A stretch of 64,000 nt of DNA from assembly GCA_022652985.1 (NCBI GenBank), contig JALCRY010000007.1:1-64000 (forward strand), read 5' to 3'. How positions within the stretch are numbered: the first letter of the stretch is position 1; each line of letters opens with the position of its first letter. Shown one piece after another: positions 51,777 to 60,859 of the stretch. Source of the stretch: Eubacteriaceae bacterium. GTDB lineage: Bacteria; Bacillota; Clostridia; Peptostreptococcales; Anaerovoracaceae. The notes under the pieces are model-generated. The model was not told the origin of the DNA. It did not search any database and worked only from the letters and a program-made list of their open reading frames with translations. The translations under genes were made by a program, and so were the position numbers.

Positions 51777-52343
51777 TTATCTCAGGGTACTTATGCATTT
51801 TCGTATGCTGGCAGAAGTCGGCAGCAGAAAAGGCACTTCTTTTTTATAGTCGTCATAATCTGCAAATGAATTGGGGAACGACCAGACATCCTGAATGACG
51901 ATATATGCGACATCTGCCGCACAAAACAATATCCCTCCGATTATGCATTCCTGCGCGGGAAGTCCCGCTCCCAGAAAAACGAAACACAATATGAACCACA
52001 TTACGGCCGGATGACGGCACAGCCCGTAGAAACCGTTTCTGCAGACTTTCCTGCCGCCGCTCCCGGGATACACATATACCTTTCTGAAAGGCAGCGCAAA
52101 AAACAGAGTATAGACAGTAAGAAGCGCAAAAAAAACGGACACTGCAAGAGCTCCTTTGTTCAGCCCCGAAAGCGGACTGCACACAAGGTATGAATCTCTA
52201 ACGATACCTGCAGCGGAAACAGCAAACAATACGCATCCCGCAAAAAAAGCAGGCTTCAGTATCGAATTATTCCAAAGCACTGAATTGATATCATATAGAT
52301 AAAATAATAAAAAAGCCAATAACCCAAGCAATATAAATATCAT
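51777..52343 (-). CDS. Isoprenylcysteine-methyltransferase-like membrane protein
   Basis: This protein of 188 residues has about five membrane helices and the ICMT/PEMT-like motif GFYGLCRHPAVMWFILCF with the later DYDDYKKEVPFLLP end, which is the S-adenosylmethionine-binding region. It probably methylates a lipid or prenylated substrate at the membrane. It is the first gene of the operon with GH3 and the HD-GYP protein, and its promoter region is shared with the divergent MarR gene. Confidence 0.78.
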   Translation of the reverse strand: MIFILLGLLAFLLFYLYDINSVLWNNSILKPAFFAGCVLFAVSAAGIVRDSYLVCSPLSGLNKGALAVSVFFALLTVYTLFFALPFRKVYVYPGSGGRKVCRNGFYGLCRHPAVMWFILCFVFLGAGLPAQECIIGGILFCAADVAYIVIQDVWSFPNSFADYDDYKKEVPFLLPTSASIRKCISTLR

Positions 52344-52511
52344 ATAGTGACATCCTTATACGAAACCCATTAAACGTAATTGTCAAATATTTGTTCGATA
52401 TTAAACCAAAGTAATTATACCATGAGAAATAGCACAAATCTAGTTTATTTTATTCTAATCATATGGTAAAATATTGTATGGGTATATAGATTTGGGGGTG
52501 GATAGTTTATT

Positions 52512-52997
52512 ATGTCATACAATAATAATACCGCTATGCGGAAACAACTTATAGCAGACCTGGTAGAAAAAATCGATATAATCAGCAGGAATCTGAACTC
52601 TTATAAAGAATCTCCCAGGACTTACGGTACAGGTACTGATAAGATCACTCTGATCGAAATGCGGATGGTTTATGTTGTCGGCTGTCATCCCGGTATCGGC
52701 AACCGTGAACTTGCAGCGCATCTTCAGCGTACCAAAAGCACCGTCTCGATTATGACCAACAGCATGGCTGACAGAGGTTATATCAATAAAGAACAATCCG
52801 GTACTGACAGCAGAAAATGTATTCTGACACTCTCGCCTAAAGGCGAAGAGCTATTCAGGTACCGTTCATCAAGGATAGAGAATTATTTCTCCGATCTGGA
52901 AAAAGAACTGGAAAAATACGACGACCGTGAACTTTCCCGCAGCATAGAAATCATCGATGATCTGCTGCGCACATGCCGCGAAACCTCAGACAGTTAA
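52512..52997 (+). CDS. MarR-family transcriptional regulator
   Basis: This 161-residue regulator has the winged helix ELAAHLQRTKSTVSIMTNSM and DSRKCILTLSPKGEEL as the wing. It has GGGGGTGG just upstream of its ATG. It is divergent from the methyltransferase-GH3-HD-GYP operon and probably represses it together with its own gene, released by a small ligand. Its stop is convergent with mntP four bases away. Confidence 0.92.
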   Translation: MSYNNNTAMRKQLIADLVEKIDIISRNLNSYKESPRTYGTGTDKITLIEMRMVYVVGCHPGIGNRELAAHLQRTKSTVSIMTNSMADRGYINKEQSGTDSRKCILTLSPKGEELFRYRSSRIENYFSDLEKELEKYDDRELSRSIEIIDDLLRTCRETSDS

Positions 52998-53001
52998 AGT
53001 G

Positions 53002-53583
53002 TCAGATCATACTCTTTATGAAGATTTCCAGCCCTATTCCCACGAGGATGCATCCTCCGAATATTTCGGCTTTATTGGACAGCGCCGTTCCGAACTTTTT
53101 GCCGATCAGCAGGCCGAATATACAGATGATAAAGGTCACGACCGAAATGATCAGCGCGCATATCAGGGCCATTACTGCATTATACCCGGCTATCGTGAAA
53201 CCTACTGACAGCGCGTCGATCGATGTGGCAATGCCCTGCACCATCAGTGCGGCAAAACCTATCTGCGATGAAGCGCTGTCCGTTCCGCCGCGTTTGCGGA
53301 CGCCTTCATAGATCATCTTGCCGCCGATATATGCCAGCAGCGTCAGTGCGATCCACGGTATCAGTTTTTCGAATACCTCGAAGTACCTGAGGATCGTATG
53401 CACGCATACCCAGCCGAGCATCGGCATTACTGCCTGGAACAATGCAAATACCCCCGCGATAATACACGCCCTGCGGGCCTTCATCCCGGGATCGTTCAGT
53501 CCGTCCGCGATCGACACCGAAAAGGCGTCCATTGCGAGCCCGACTCCGAGCAGCGCACTGTTAATAAAAAATAAAATGTCCAT
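53002..53583 (-). CDS. mntP: Manganese efflux pump MntP
   Basis: This 193-residue membrane protein has six helices in two DUF204 repeats, GVGLAMDAFSVSIADGL near residue 13 and GIATSIDALSVGFTIAGY near 117; the aspartates carry Mn2+. It exports excess manganese. It has a yybP-ykoY riboswitch, an attenuator hairpin and its own consensus promoter upstream, which is the usual regulation. Confidence 0.96.
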   Translation of the reverse strand: MDILFFINSALLGVGLAMDAFSVSIADGLNDPGMKARRACIIAGVFALFQAVMPMLGWVCVHTILRYFEVFEKLIPWIALTLLAYIGGKMIYEGVRKRGGTDSASSQIGFAALMVQGIATSIDALSVGFTIAGYNAVMALICALIISVVTFIICIFGLLIGKKFGTALSNKAEIFGGCILVGIGLEIFIKSMI

Positions 53584-53619
53584 AACTCACCGCCTGTATC
53601 TGATATTATTCAGCAATAT

Positions 53620-53646
53620 AAAAGACCTGCAGCTACGCAGATCTTT
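53620..53646 (-). terminator. Leader terminator/attenuator of mntP
   Basis: On the minus strand AAAGAtCTGC/GCAGgTCTTT forms a stem followed by TATATTG. It sits between the riboswitch and the mntP start, where manganese-controlled readthrough would act. Confidence 0.7.
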
Positions 53647-53677
53647 CTCAGACATCATGCATAGCTTAAAAGTTATA

Positions 53678-53770
53678 CATGAGTCTCGTATTTTAAAACA
53701 AGCCAGACTATCCGTCAGTATGTTGACTTGTTCCGTATCACCAGGCGATACGCTTACTACTCCCTCATCA
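53678..53770 (-). promoter_or_regulatory. yybP-ykoY manganese riboswitch
   Basis: The minus-strand leader opens with GATGAGGGAGTAG, has a hairpin CGTATC/GATACG, then GTCAACATACTGAC and TGTTTTAAAATACGAGACTC, matching the two conserved loops of the class (GGGAGUAG and the AUAC-containing loop). The outer P1 stem is GATGAG/CTCATG-like. Together with the downstream mntP gene this is a confident assignment. Mn2+ is expected to switch expression on. Confidence 0.87.
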
Positions 53771-53783
53771 GTACTGTTTTTCG

Positions 53784-53812
53784 ATTATACCAATTGAAGC
53801 AGCCGCTGTCAA
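53784..53812 (-). promoter_or_regulatory. Consensus promoter of mntP
   Basis: On the minus strand -35 TTGACA and -10 TATAAT are 17 bases apart. The -35 box overlaps the stop codon of the upstream kinase gene (53809-53811). Confidence 0.85.
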
Positions 53813-56634
53813 TCAGCAGCCGCCGAAATCGTCTCTGCGATAGTTCTCATCATTGTATCCGGATCGAGCGGTTTGGCAATGTGAGCATTCATGCCTGCAG
53901 CCAGGCATTTATTTTTGTCATCTTCAAAAGCATCTGCCGTCATGGCAATGATCGGAACGCTGCCGGCATCTTTTCTTGCAAGCGCGCGTATTGCCTCTGT
54001 GGCTTCATATCCATTCATAACAGGCATGCGAAGATCCATGAGTATCGCGTCATACTCTGATTCCGCACTCGCGGAAAAGATTTTCAGGCCTTCGGCTCCG
54101 TCAGCCGCCTCAACAATATCCGCGCCTTCTTCTTCGAGCAGCGCGGCAGCTATCTCTCTGTTGAGAATATTGTCTTCACAAAGCAGGATCTTTTTCCCGC
54201 GGATATTCACCTCACCGGAAGGTTTTATCTGATCCGCCTGCCCGTCCGTATCTCTGACTTCTGCAAAATGCAGTCTGACGGTGAAAACTGATCCCCGGCC
54301 TTTTTCACTTGCAACTTCTATAATACCGCCCATCTGATCTACTATCTGCTTGACTATGGACAGTCCCAGACCTGTCCCTCCGGCTTTATATCCCGGTCTG
54401 TTCTCCTGTGAAAACGGTTCAAATATATGAGGCAGATAATCCGCATCTATGCCTATGCCGTCATCCCGTACCATGATCAGCGAATCCGGATCGTCCGCAT
54501 CCTCCGGATCAAAAGACATTTTCAGCCAGATATGTCCCCCTTCCGGAGTATATTTGACAGCATTGGTCAGCAGATTGAGAAAAACCTTCTGTATGCAGAG
54601 CTTATCCATCAGCACAGTTCTCTTGCGAACTCCCGATGTATCCACTGTAAGTGTAATGTTTTTCCTTTCAGTCTCCTGCCTGATCGGAATAAGAAAAGTC
54701 TCAAACAGATCGACCGGCCTGACCGGTTCGAGATTGAATTCAAATTTCCCGCTGCCGGCTCTCGAAATCGTCAATGTATCATCTATCAGGTCATTCAGCA
54801 GTTTCCCGGACGACTGAATATTGCTCATATACTGCCTCAGTTCAGGTGACATATCTTCTTTCAGCGCCAGATTCGAAAAACCTATGATCGCATTCAGCGG
54901 CGTCCTCATATCATGACTGATGTTTGAGAAGAACTCGTTTTTAACCATCGCGCTTTTTCTGCTTTCTTCCGCCTGCATCTTCTGAAGTTTTGCCTCGGCC
55001 TGTGCAGCAAGCATATCCGCATGCTCCTTCTGCCTTCTCCTCAGCATCATGAGAGCCCAGACAAGGCCTATGATAAGCGCCAGCATAACGAAAAGCACAG
55101 CGATGATTATCATCGACGGTATCCTCGATATCGCAGCTTTCAGATCATTCCCCGGCAGAGTATCCCTGGTGCTGATGCCTGTGAAATTTGCTTTGGTCGC
55201 GATAATGCTTTTGTTCAGTATCGAGCAGAGCACCTGGTCGTCCGTTCTGACGGCGCTGCAGAGATATGTGGTTATGCCCGGAACAGGAATAACGCTGTAC
55301 GCTGTGGAATTGGTCTGATTGATAAGCCAGGTAGCACTGGGCAGTCCGATCAGCATAGCATCTGTTTCTTCGCTTTCCATGGCATCAAAACAGTCGCGCG
55401 CGCTTTCATAACCCACAAGTTCCGCCTTCGGGAAAACATCATTCACGTTCTCGTGCAGAGAATCCATCGTTGATTTTTTGACCGCTATTCTCCTGACTTG
55501 GGAACTGTCGCTCCCCTGTTTAGTCAGGAGGATATTACTGACCGACGAGTAGCTGTCCGTCAGGGCCAGTCCGCTCTGATAGGCAGTAATGATCCCGTCG
55601 CTGTACAACGCGATGACATCGATTTTTCCGCTGTTTTCGGCGCTGATCATTTTCTCCCGCGTATCGTAGACTTTATATCTGACTTTGAATCCCGCATATT
55701 TCGCAATGAGCTTGTAATAATCCTGGATGATATTATTCGATCCTTTACCGGAATAATACGGCTCATCGTCTTCCACGACTCCGACCAGCAGTGTTTTATG
55801 CTTCGCGATATATTTTTTTTCGGTATTGGACAGCGGCAGCACATTGCTCTTGAACTGCACTTCATACTTATGCTTCAAATTAGTGAAATAATCTACATCG
55901 CCGGACAGTATCTGCGCGATAGCGGCATCCACTTTGTTCTTCAGCGCCACATCATCTCTGCGAAAAGCAAAGTAATATGTCTCTGGCAGTATCTTCATGA
56001 TCGTATGAAATTTTGAAGTGTACTGTTCCCCGCTTTCGGCGCTGTATACCTCACCGTCTATTCGTCCTTTTTTCAGCGCGGCCGACATTTCTTTTATATC
56101 TTTGTATTCTTTGATCGTCGGATACACATCATGCCTTCTGCACCATTTTCTGAAATCGTTGTTATTCGCGTATGAACCGACTACGCCTATTTCCATTTTG
56201 CTGATCTGATCGATATCGCCGTAGCTCCATCTGTCGTCATCCGCCCGCACGGCCAGCGTACTGTTGACAGTCCCGATCATTTCATCGGTAAAAAGATATT
56301 TGTCCTTACGGTCTGAAGTTTTTACTACATCGGCCACAATATCATATTTCCCTTTATCCAGATTGCCCAGAAAATCAGGATCGGCCGAAGAATCTATAAA
56401 CTTTATTTTCAGACCGGCTTTCTGCGCAATGTTTATCATACATTCCACATCGCTTCCGCGCCATACGCCGTTTTTATCCCTATATGCATATGTGGAATTA
56501 TTAAGCACCGCCACTTTTATCGTACGCGAAGTCTTTGCTTCAGCCGTATCCGTAAAGGCGAAAACTGAAATAACACACAGTGTCATCAATATGACGGTCA
56601 GAAATGATCTGATGCGTTTCGATCTCATATGCAT
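53809..56634 (-). CDS. Hybrid histidine kinase 2 with tandem SBP_bac_3 sensor domains
   Basis: This 941-residue protein has a signal peptide and two amino-acid-binding-like extracytoplasmic domains (about 38-265 and 275-500), a membrane helix (about 510-535), HisKA with NISHDMRTPLNAIIGF, an ATPase with NLLTNAVKYTPEGG and GTGLGLSIV, and a receiver with LMDLRMPVMNGYE. The start is the ATG at 56634 or 56628, both with GAGAGGGG upstream. It follows the diguanylate cyclase gene by ten bases. Its close sequence kinship with kinase 3 suggests recent duplication. Confidence 0.93.
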   Translation of the reverse strand: MHMRSKRIRSFLTVILMTLCVISVFAFTDTAEAKTSRTIKVAVLNNSTYAYRDKNGVWRGSDVECMINIAQKAGLKIKFIDSSADPDFLGNLDKGKYDIVADVVKTSDRKDKYLFTDEMIGTVNSTLAVRADDDRWSYGDIDQISKMEIGVVGSYANNNDFRKWCRRHDVYPTIKEYKDIKEMSAALKKGRIDGEVYSAESGEQYTSKFHTIMKILPETYYFAFRRDDVALKNKVDAAIAQILSGDVDYFTNLKHKYEVQFKSNVLPLSNTEKKYIAKHKTLLVGVVEDDEPYYSGKGSNNIIQDYYKLIAKYAGFKVRYKVYDTREKMISAENSGKIDVIALYSDGIITAYQSGLALTDSYSSVSNILLTKQGSDSSQVRRIAVKKSTMDSLHENVNDVFPKAELVGYESARDCFDAMESEETDAMLIGLPSATWLINQTNSTAYSVIPVPGITTYLCSAVRTDDQVLCSILNKSIIATKANFTGISTRDTLPGNDLKAAISRIPSMIIIAVLFVMLALIIGLVWALMMLRRRQKEHADMLAAQAEAKLQKMQAEESRKSAMVKNEFFSNISHDMRTPLNAIIGFSNLALKEDMSPELRQYMSNIQSSGKLLNDLIDDTLTISRAGSGKFEFNLEPVRPVDLFETFLIPIRQETERKNITLTVDTSGVRKRTVLMDKLCIQKVFLNLLTNAVKYTPEGGHIWLKMSFDPEDADDPDSLIMVRDDGIGIDADYLPHIFEPFSQENRPGYKAGGTGLGLSIVKQIVDQMGGIIEVASEKGRGSVFTVRLHFAEVRDTDGQADQIKPSGEVNIRGKKILLCEDNILNREIAAALLEEEGADIVEAADGAEGLKIFSASAESEYDAILMDLRMPVMNGYEATEAIRALARKDAGSVPIIAMTADAFEDDKNKCLAAGMNAHIAKPLDPDTMMRTIAETISAAAD

Positions 56635-56644
56635 ACTGCCCCTC

Positions 56645-57817
56645 TCATTGCTTTATTTCTTCCAAATGGTACTTTTCCTTTTCAATATACATCGCACGGT
56701 CTGCGTCTTTTATCAGCATACCTGCGTCTTCCAGATTCAATACTGTCCCGACCGCATATCCCACACTTACAGAAAAAGTACAGGATATGCCGCAGGCTCC
56801 GTTTTTCTCCGCAGCTTCTTTGATCACTGCAGCATGCTCCTTCATGGAAGCATCGTCCGCCTCAGGGAATACTGCAATAAATTCATCACCGCCATAGCGG
56901 CACAAAAAAGCCTGTGTCTTACTGAACACATTCCTGATTATTTCCGAAACTCTGATCAGTGCTTCATCGCCCGCATAATGACCGAAACGGTCATTTATGC
57001 TTTTGAAGCTGTTTATATCCATTACTATGGCGCCTGCCGTTCCGCTGTTGCCGGCATCTATATAAGATTTAAAAAATCTTTCCAGACTGCGCCTGTTATT
57101 CATTCCTGTCAAAGAATCCTGCGATATTGCCCGATTTCCGTTATTAACGTATATCAGAAGCAGCGCCGCTGCTGTGCCGGGCCAGAGTATACTGCATCCG
57201 TAGCAAAGAGTCTGGACAAAACCTCCGATAAAAGGGATGACCGGGAACAGGCTTATGACCAGCAGTTCCCTTTTCCTGTCTGTCATTTTTTCTTTTCCAT
57301 ACTGCCTGAGCGCCATAACAGAAGCCGACATGATATAAACAAGCGCAACAGCAGCAAAAGCCGTCGACAAAGCTCCCCGGTGATAATAATTCGCGCTGTC
57401 GATATAGAACACCCACTTTGTTACAGGCGACACGATCGTGCAGAGCGCCATTATGATCATCGGTATGAAAATAAAAATCAGTTCTTTCTTCCTGTTGATG
57501 CTCTTCAGAAAGATCCGGTAAAAGGAATATCTGAGCCATCCGCAGGCCACTAATATCTGCAGAATAAAGTAAGCGATGTTATCGGCATATCCGGCTATTT
57601 TGGCCGGCATTCCCGGCACGCCGTTCAGCAGCCACATGATGATATCAGACATCAGGATAAAAAGCACCGCGGCGTCGCAGAAACATAGTATCCTGTTATC
57701 ATATGTATCGGAAAACCATCGTTTGCTGCTTATGTAAACGATGAGAACTATTATTATTGAAAGGCTGTCTATGCCTATGTTGTACAGCAGTGTACCGCCG
57801 GTTCCTATTGTAATCAT
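56645..57817 (-). CDS. Membrane diguanylate cyclase
   Basis: This 390-residue protein has about seven membrane helices and a C-terminal GGDEF domain with an intact YGGDEFIAVFPEAD motif, so it should make c-di-GMP. No RxxD inhibitory site is seen five residues before the motif. The start (57817) overlaps the stop of kinase 3 as ATGA, so it is translationally coupled to that kinase. It may be the effector or partner of the neighbouring hybrid kinases. Confidence 0.93.
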   Translation of the reverse strand: MITIGTGGTLLYNIGIDSLSIIIVLIVYISSKRWFSDTYDNRILCFCDAAVLFILMSDIIMWLLNGVPGMPAKIAGYADNIAYFILQILVACGWLRYSFYRIFLKSINRKKELIFIFIPMIIMALCTIVSPVTKWVFYIDSANYYHRGALSTAFAAVALVYIMSASVMALRQYGKEKMTDRKRELLVISLFPVIPFIGGFVQTLCYGCSILWPGTAAALLLIYVNNGNRAISQDSLTGMNNRRSLERFFKSYIDAGNSGTAGAIVMDINSFKSINDRFGHYAGDEALIRVSEIIRNVFSKTQAFLCRYGGDEFIAVFPEADDASMKEHAAVIKEAAEKNGACGISCTFSVSVGYAVGTVLNLEDAGMLIKDADRAMYIEKEKYHLEEIKQ

Positions 57818-60639
57818 AATATCGTTTCCGCGATCGTCCGCAGCATTGTCTCCGGATCTATCGGCTTGGCAATATGCGCGTTCATTCCTGCTTCCAGACA
57901 TTTTTTGATATCGTCAGCAAAAACATCTGCAGTCATGGCAATGATCGGCACTGCTGCGGCATCATCACGCTGCAGCTTTCTTATGGCTTCCGTCGTTTCA
58001 TATCCGTCCATTACCGGCATGCGTATATCCATGAGGATCACATCTATATCCCCCGGAACGCTTTCCGAGAAGATGCGTAGTCCCGCACTTCCGTTTTCCG
58101 CATTGATCACCTTTAAACCTTTCTCTTCAAGTATCGCATCTGCTATCTCACGGTTCAGCGCATTATCCTCACAAAGCAGAACCGTTCTGCCGCGCATCAG
58201 ATCCTCCGCCGCAGCGCCGTTCTGCATATTCCTTACAGAATTGTCCTCCGTTTCAGTCAGATGCAGTCTCACTTTGAAAGCCGTTCCCGCTCCCGGACTG
58301 CTTGAAGCCTCTATCGTACCACCCATGATATCGACCAGCTGTTTTACTATCGACAGTCCCAGACCGGTTCCGACAGATTCGTATCCATGCTTCTTCTCCT
58401 GGCTGAACGGCTCATACATATGGCGCATGTATTCTTCCGACATCCCGATCCCGTCATCGCGTATCTCCGCCACGATATCAGGATCGGCGGAACCTGCGGG
58501 ATCATCATACAAAATATCTGATACATGTCCGCCTGGCTGCGTAAATTTGACGGCGTTCGAAAGCAGATTCAGGAATATTTTTTCCAGGTTCAGTTCATCT
58601 GCCAGAACAGTACGGTGACGGAAATGAACATCATCCACTGTAAACGAAACGCCTTTTTGTTCAGCGGCCGAACGTATTGAATCAGTGATCACAGCCAGCA
58701 TTTTTTCTGTATCCACCGGCCTCAGGCTCAGCGTCAGTTTTCCACTTCCCGCCTTGGAAAGAGTCAGCGTGTCGTCTATCAGTGAATTGAGCAGTTTGCC
58801 CGATTCTTCTATCTTAGTCAGATATTCATCCTTCATTTCCGGATCGTTTTCTTTTTTCGCCAGTCCGGCAAAACCCACTACCGCGTTCAGCGGTGTACGC
58901 ATATCATGACTGATATTGGAGAAAAACGCATTCTTCTCGTTCGCATTGCGCTCTGCCGCTTCGGCCAGTATATGAAGCTCTTTTGCTTCAGCTTCCTTCT
59001 TCATGGCTGCGATTTCTTTTTTTCTGCTCCGGGAAATCGCAACGACTGCCCAGATCAGGAAAATCACCAACAGGATCATAATTATCGCAAAAGACACGAC
59101 CGCATAGGCAGGTATCTTGGCCACAGCCGTCTGGATACTGTTCTGTGATACTGTGTTGTCCGCGATGATGCCGTTGACTGTATACGATGAAGCATTTATG
59201 GCTTTGTTCATGATCGATATCAGTGTTCTGTCATCATTTGTGCCGGCTGCGCAGAGTCCGAGCGTCACTGATGATATCGGCTTCAGCGTATATGACGATG
59301 AATTTACCTGATTGATAAGATATGTCGCACTCGGAACACCGATGATCACCGCATCCGCTTGATCTTTTTTCAGCGCCGCAAAACAGGCTTCAGCTGTATT
59401 GTAAGTTTTAATATCAGCTCTTTTCAACGCACTCGGGAGGCCCTGTGAAATCGCTCCGTAACTTCTTCCTTTAACTGCGATCTCCTCGATTTTCTGGTTT
59501 TCCTTCCCTGCCTTGGTTATAACAACTGCATTCACAGATATATATTTTCTGGTAAGACACAATCCCGAAGCATATGCCTGCGTCAGTCCGTCGCTGTATA
59601 TGCCTATCAGATCCGCTTCACCGGCTTTCAGCGCTTTAACTGCCTGATCATTCGTATCATATACTTTATATGTGAATCTCAGCCCGGTCGAATCTGCCAG
59701 TTCATTATAGAAATCCGGTATTATTCCGCCCGGATCAGAAGCTGTGCCGAAAAAATAAGGCTCGTCATGTCTGAGCACAGCTACTGTTATTCTGCCATTC
59801 GCCGCGATATATTTTTTTTCTTTCTGTGTGAAAGTCAAATTTCTGCCCTGCGTAAGTCCGAAATACTTTTCCGTCAGTTCCTGCTGATACAGCGGATCCT
59901 GCTGATATATTTCCGCCATGGCCGAATCGATCTTCTCTTTTAATTTCACGCTGCCTTTGGCAAATACAAAATAATACGGAGACGGGGCGAACGTCAGAAC
60001 CGTACGATAACCTTCAACGAAATCTTCTCCGTCTATAAAGGCATCCGCTTTCCCCTTTTTGACTGCCTTCTGGGCATTTTTCAGTGAACTGTAATATACT
60101 ATGTCAGGTTTGAACTGATACTGATCGCACCAGTTTTTGAAATCAGAGGCCGCAACATTGCCTTTCTCACAGCTGAATTTCATCGTCTTTATCTGATCGA
60201 CATCTCCGTAATCCCAGCGGTCATCATTTTTATCCACGAAAATACTCGTGCCCGCATTTCCCTGTTCATACTCCGCAAAAAGATATTTCTGTTCGCGTTC
60301 ATCTGTCTTGGCGATATCGGCAAGCATATCGATCCTGCCGCTGCTGAGTTCTCTAAAACCCTGCGAAGCAGAATCCAATGTGACAAAGCTGACTTTTATT
60401 CCTGCCGTCTGCGCCACATTCTCTATTATCTCGATATCAATTCCGGTCCAGTTCCCGTCTTTGTCTTTCTCGGCATATCCGTCACCTGTGAAAATACCCA
60501 CCTTAACGATTTCCCGTGAATCTTTCCCGGCCGATGCAGAAACACAAACCGGAAAACATGAAGCAATGATCAGAATACCTGCAGTTATAATACATGCTGC
60601 CAGACACACCGCATCCTTGAAATCCTTACTTCGACGCAT
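57814..60639 (-). CDS. Hybrid histidine kinase 3 with tandem SBP_bac_3 sensor domains
   Basis: This 941-residue protein has the same build as kinase 2: signal peptide, two substrate-binding-type sensor domains, a membrane helix (about 515-540), HisKA with NISHDMRTPLNAVVGF, an ATPase with NLLSNAVKFTQPGG and GTGLGLSIV, and a receiver with LMDIRMPVMDGYE. The start has GGGGGG upstream. It is the first gene of an operon with the diguanylate cyclase and kinase 2. A DRWDYGDVDQIKTM block in the sensor is shared with kinase 2 (DRWSYGDIDQISKM). Confidence 0.93.
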   Translation of the reverse strand: MRRSKDFKDAVCLAACIITAGILIIASCFPVCVSASAGKDSREIVKVGIFTGDGYAEKDKDGNWTGIDIEIIENVAQTAGIKVSFVTLDSASQGFRELSSGRIDMLADIAKTDEREQKYLFAEYEQGNAGTSIFVDKNDDRWDYGDVDQIKTMKFSCEKGNVAASDFKNWCDQYQFKPDIVYYSSLKNAQKAVKKGKADAFIDGEDFVEGYRTVLTFAPSPYYFVFAKGSVKLKEKIDSAMAEIYQQDPLYQQELTEKYFGLTQGRNLTFTQKEKKYIAANGRITVAVLRHDEPYFFGTASDPGGIIPDFYNELADSTGLRFTYKVYDTNDQAVKALKAGEADLIGIYSDGLTQAYASGLCLTRKYISVNAVVITKAGKENQKIEEIAVKGRSYGAISQGLPSALKRADIKTYNTAEACFAALKKDQADAVIIGVPSATYLINQVNSSSYTLKPISSVTLGLCAAGTNDDRTLISIMNKAINASSYTVNGIIADNTVSQNSIQTAVAKIPAYAVVSFAIIMILLVIFLIWAVVAISRSRKKEIAAMKKEAEAKELHILAEAAERNANEKNAFFSNISHDMRTPLNAVVGFAGLAKKENDPEMKDEYLTKIEESGKLLNSLIDDTLTLSKAGSGKLTLSLRPVDTEKMLAVITDSIRSAAEQKGVSFTVDDVHFRHRTVLADELNLEKIFLNLLSNAVKFTQPGGHVSDILYDDPAGSADPDIVAEIRDDGIGMSEEYMRHMYEPFSQEKKHGYESVGTGLGLSIVKQLVDIMGGTIEASSSPGAGTAFKVRLHLTETEDNSVRNMQNGAAAEDLMRGRTVLLCEDNALNREIADAILEEKGLKVINAENGSAGLRIFSESVPGDIDVILMDIRMPVMDGYETTEAIRKLQRDDAAAVPIIAMTADVFADDIKKCLEAGMNAHIAKPIDPETMLRTIAETIL

Positions 60640-60780
60640 AGAGGTCCCCCCAAAAGCGCTGCTTTCTTGCCAACTCTTATCTTCTATGATTTCTGTGTAA
60701 AGCTTTTTTCATGAATTCAAAGTATTATCGAATTCAAATACTATATTGCCCAAACCCATAGTATATATTATAAAGAAAGT

Positions 60781-60812
60781 CCGCAATATATTCAAGTTTG
60801 AATATATTGCGG
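60781..60812 (-). terminator. Perfect palindrome after the BceB-type permease gene
   Basis: CCGCAATATATTCAA and its reverse complement form 15-base arms around GT. On the minus strand it is followed by ACTTTCTTTATAATA, so it could be the terminator of the permease gene. It is also suitable as a protein-binding site. The remainder of 60640-60859 holds no gene. Confidence 0.5.
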
Positions 60813-60859
60813 ATACTGTAAAGTTACTGACGAACTTTTTCGTCGATATTTTTAATCGA

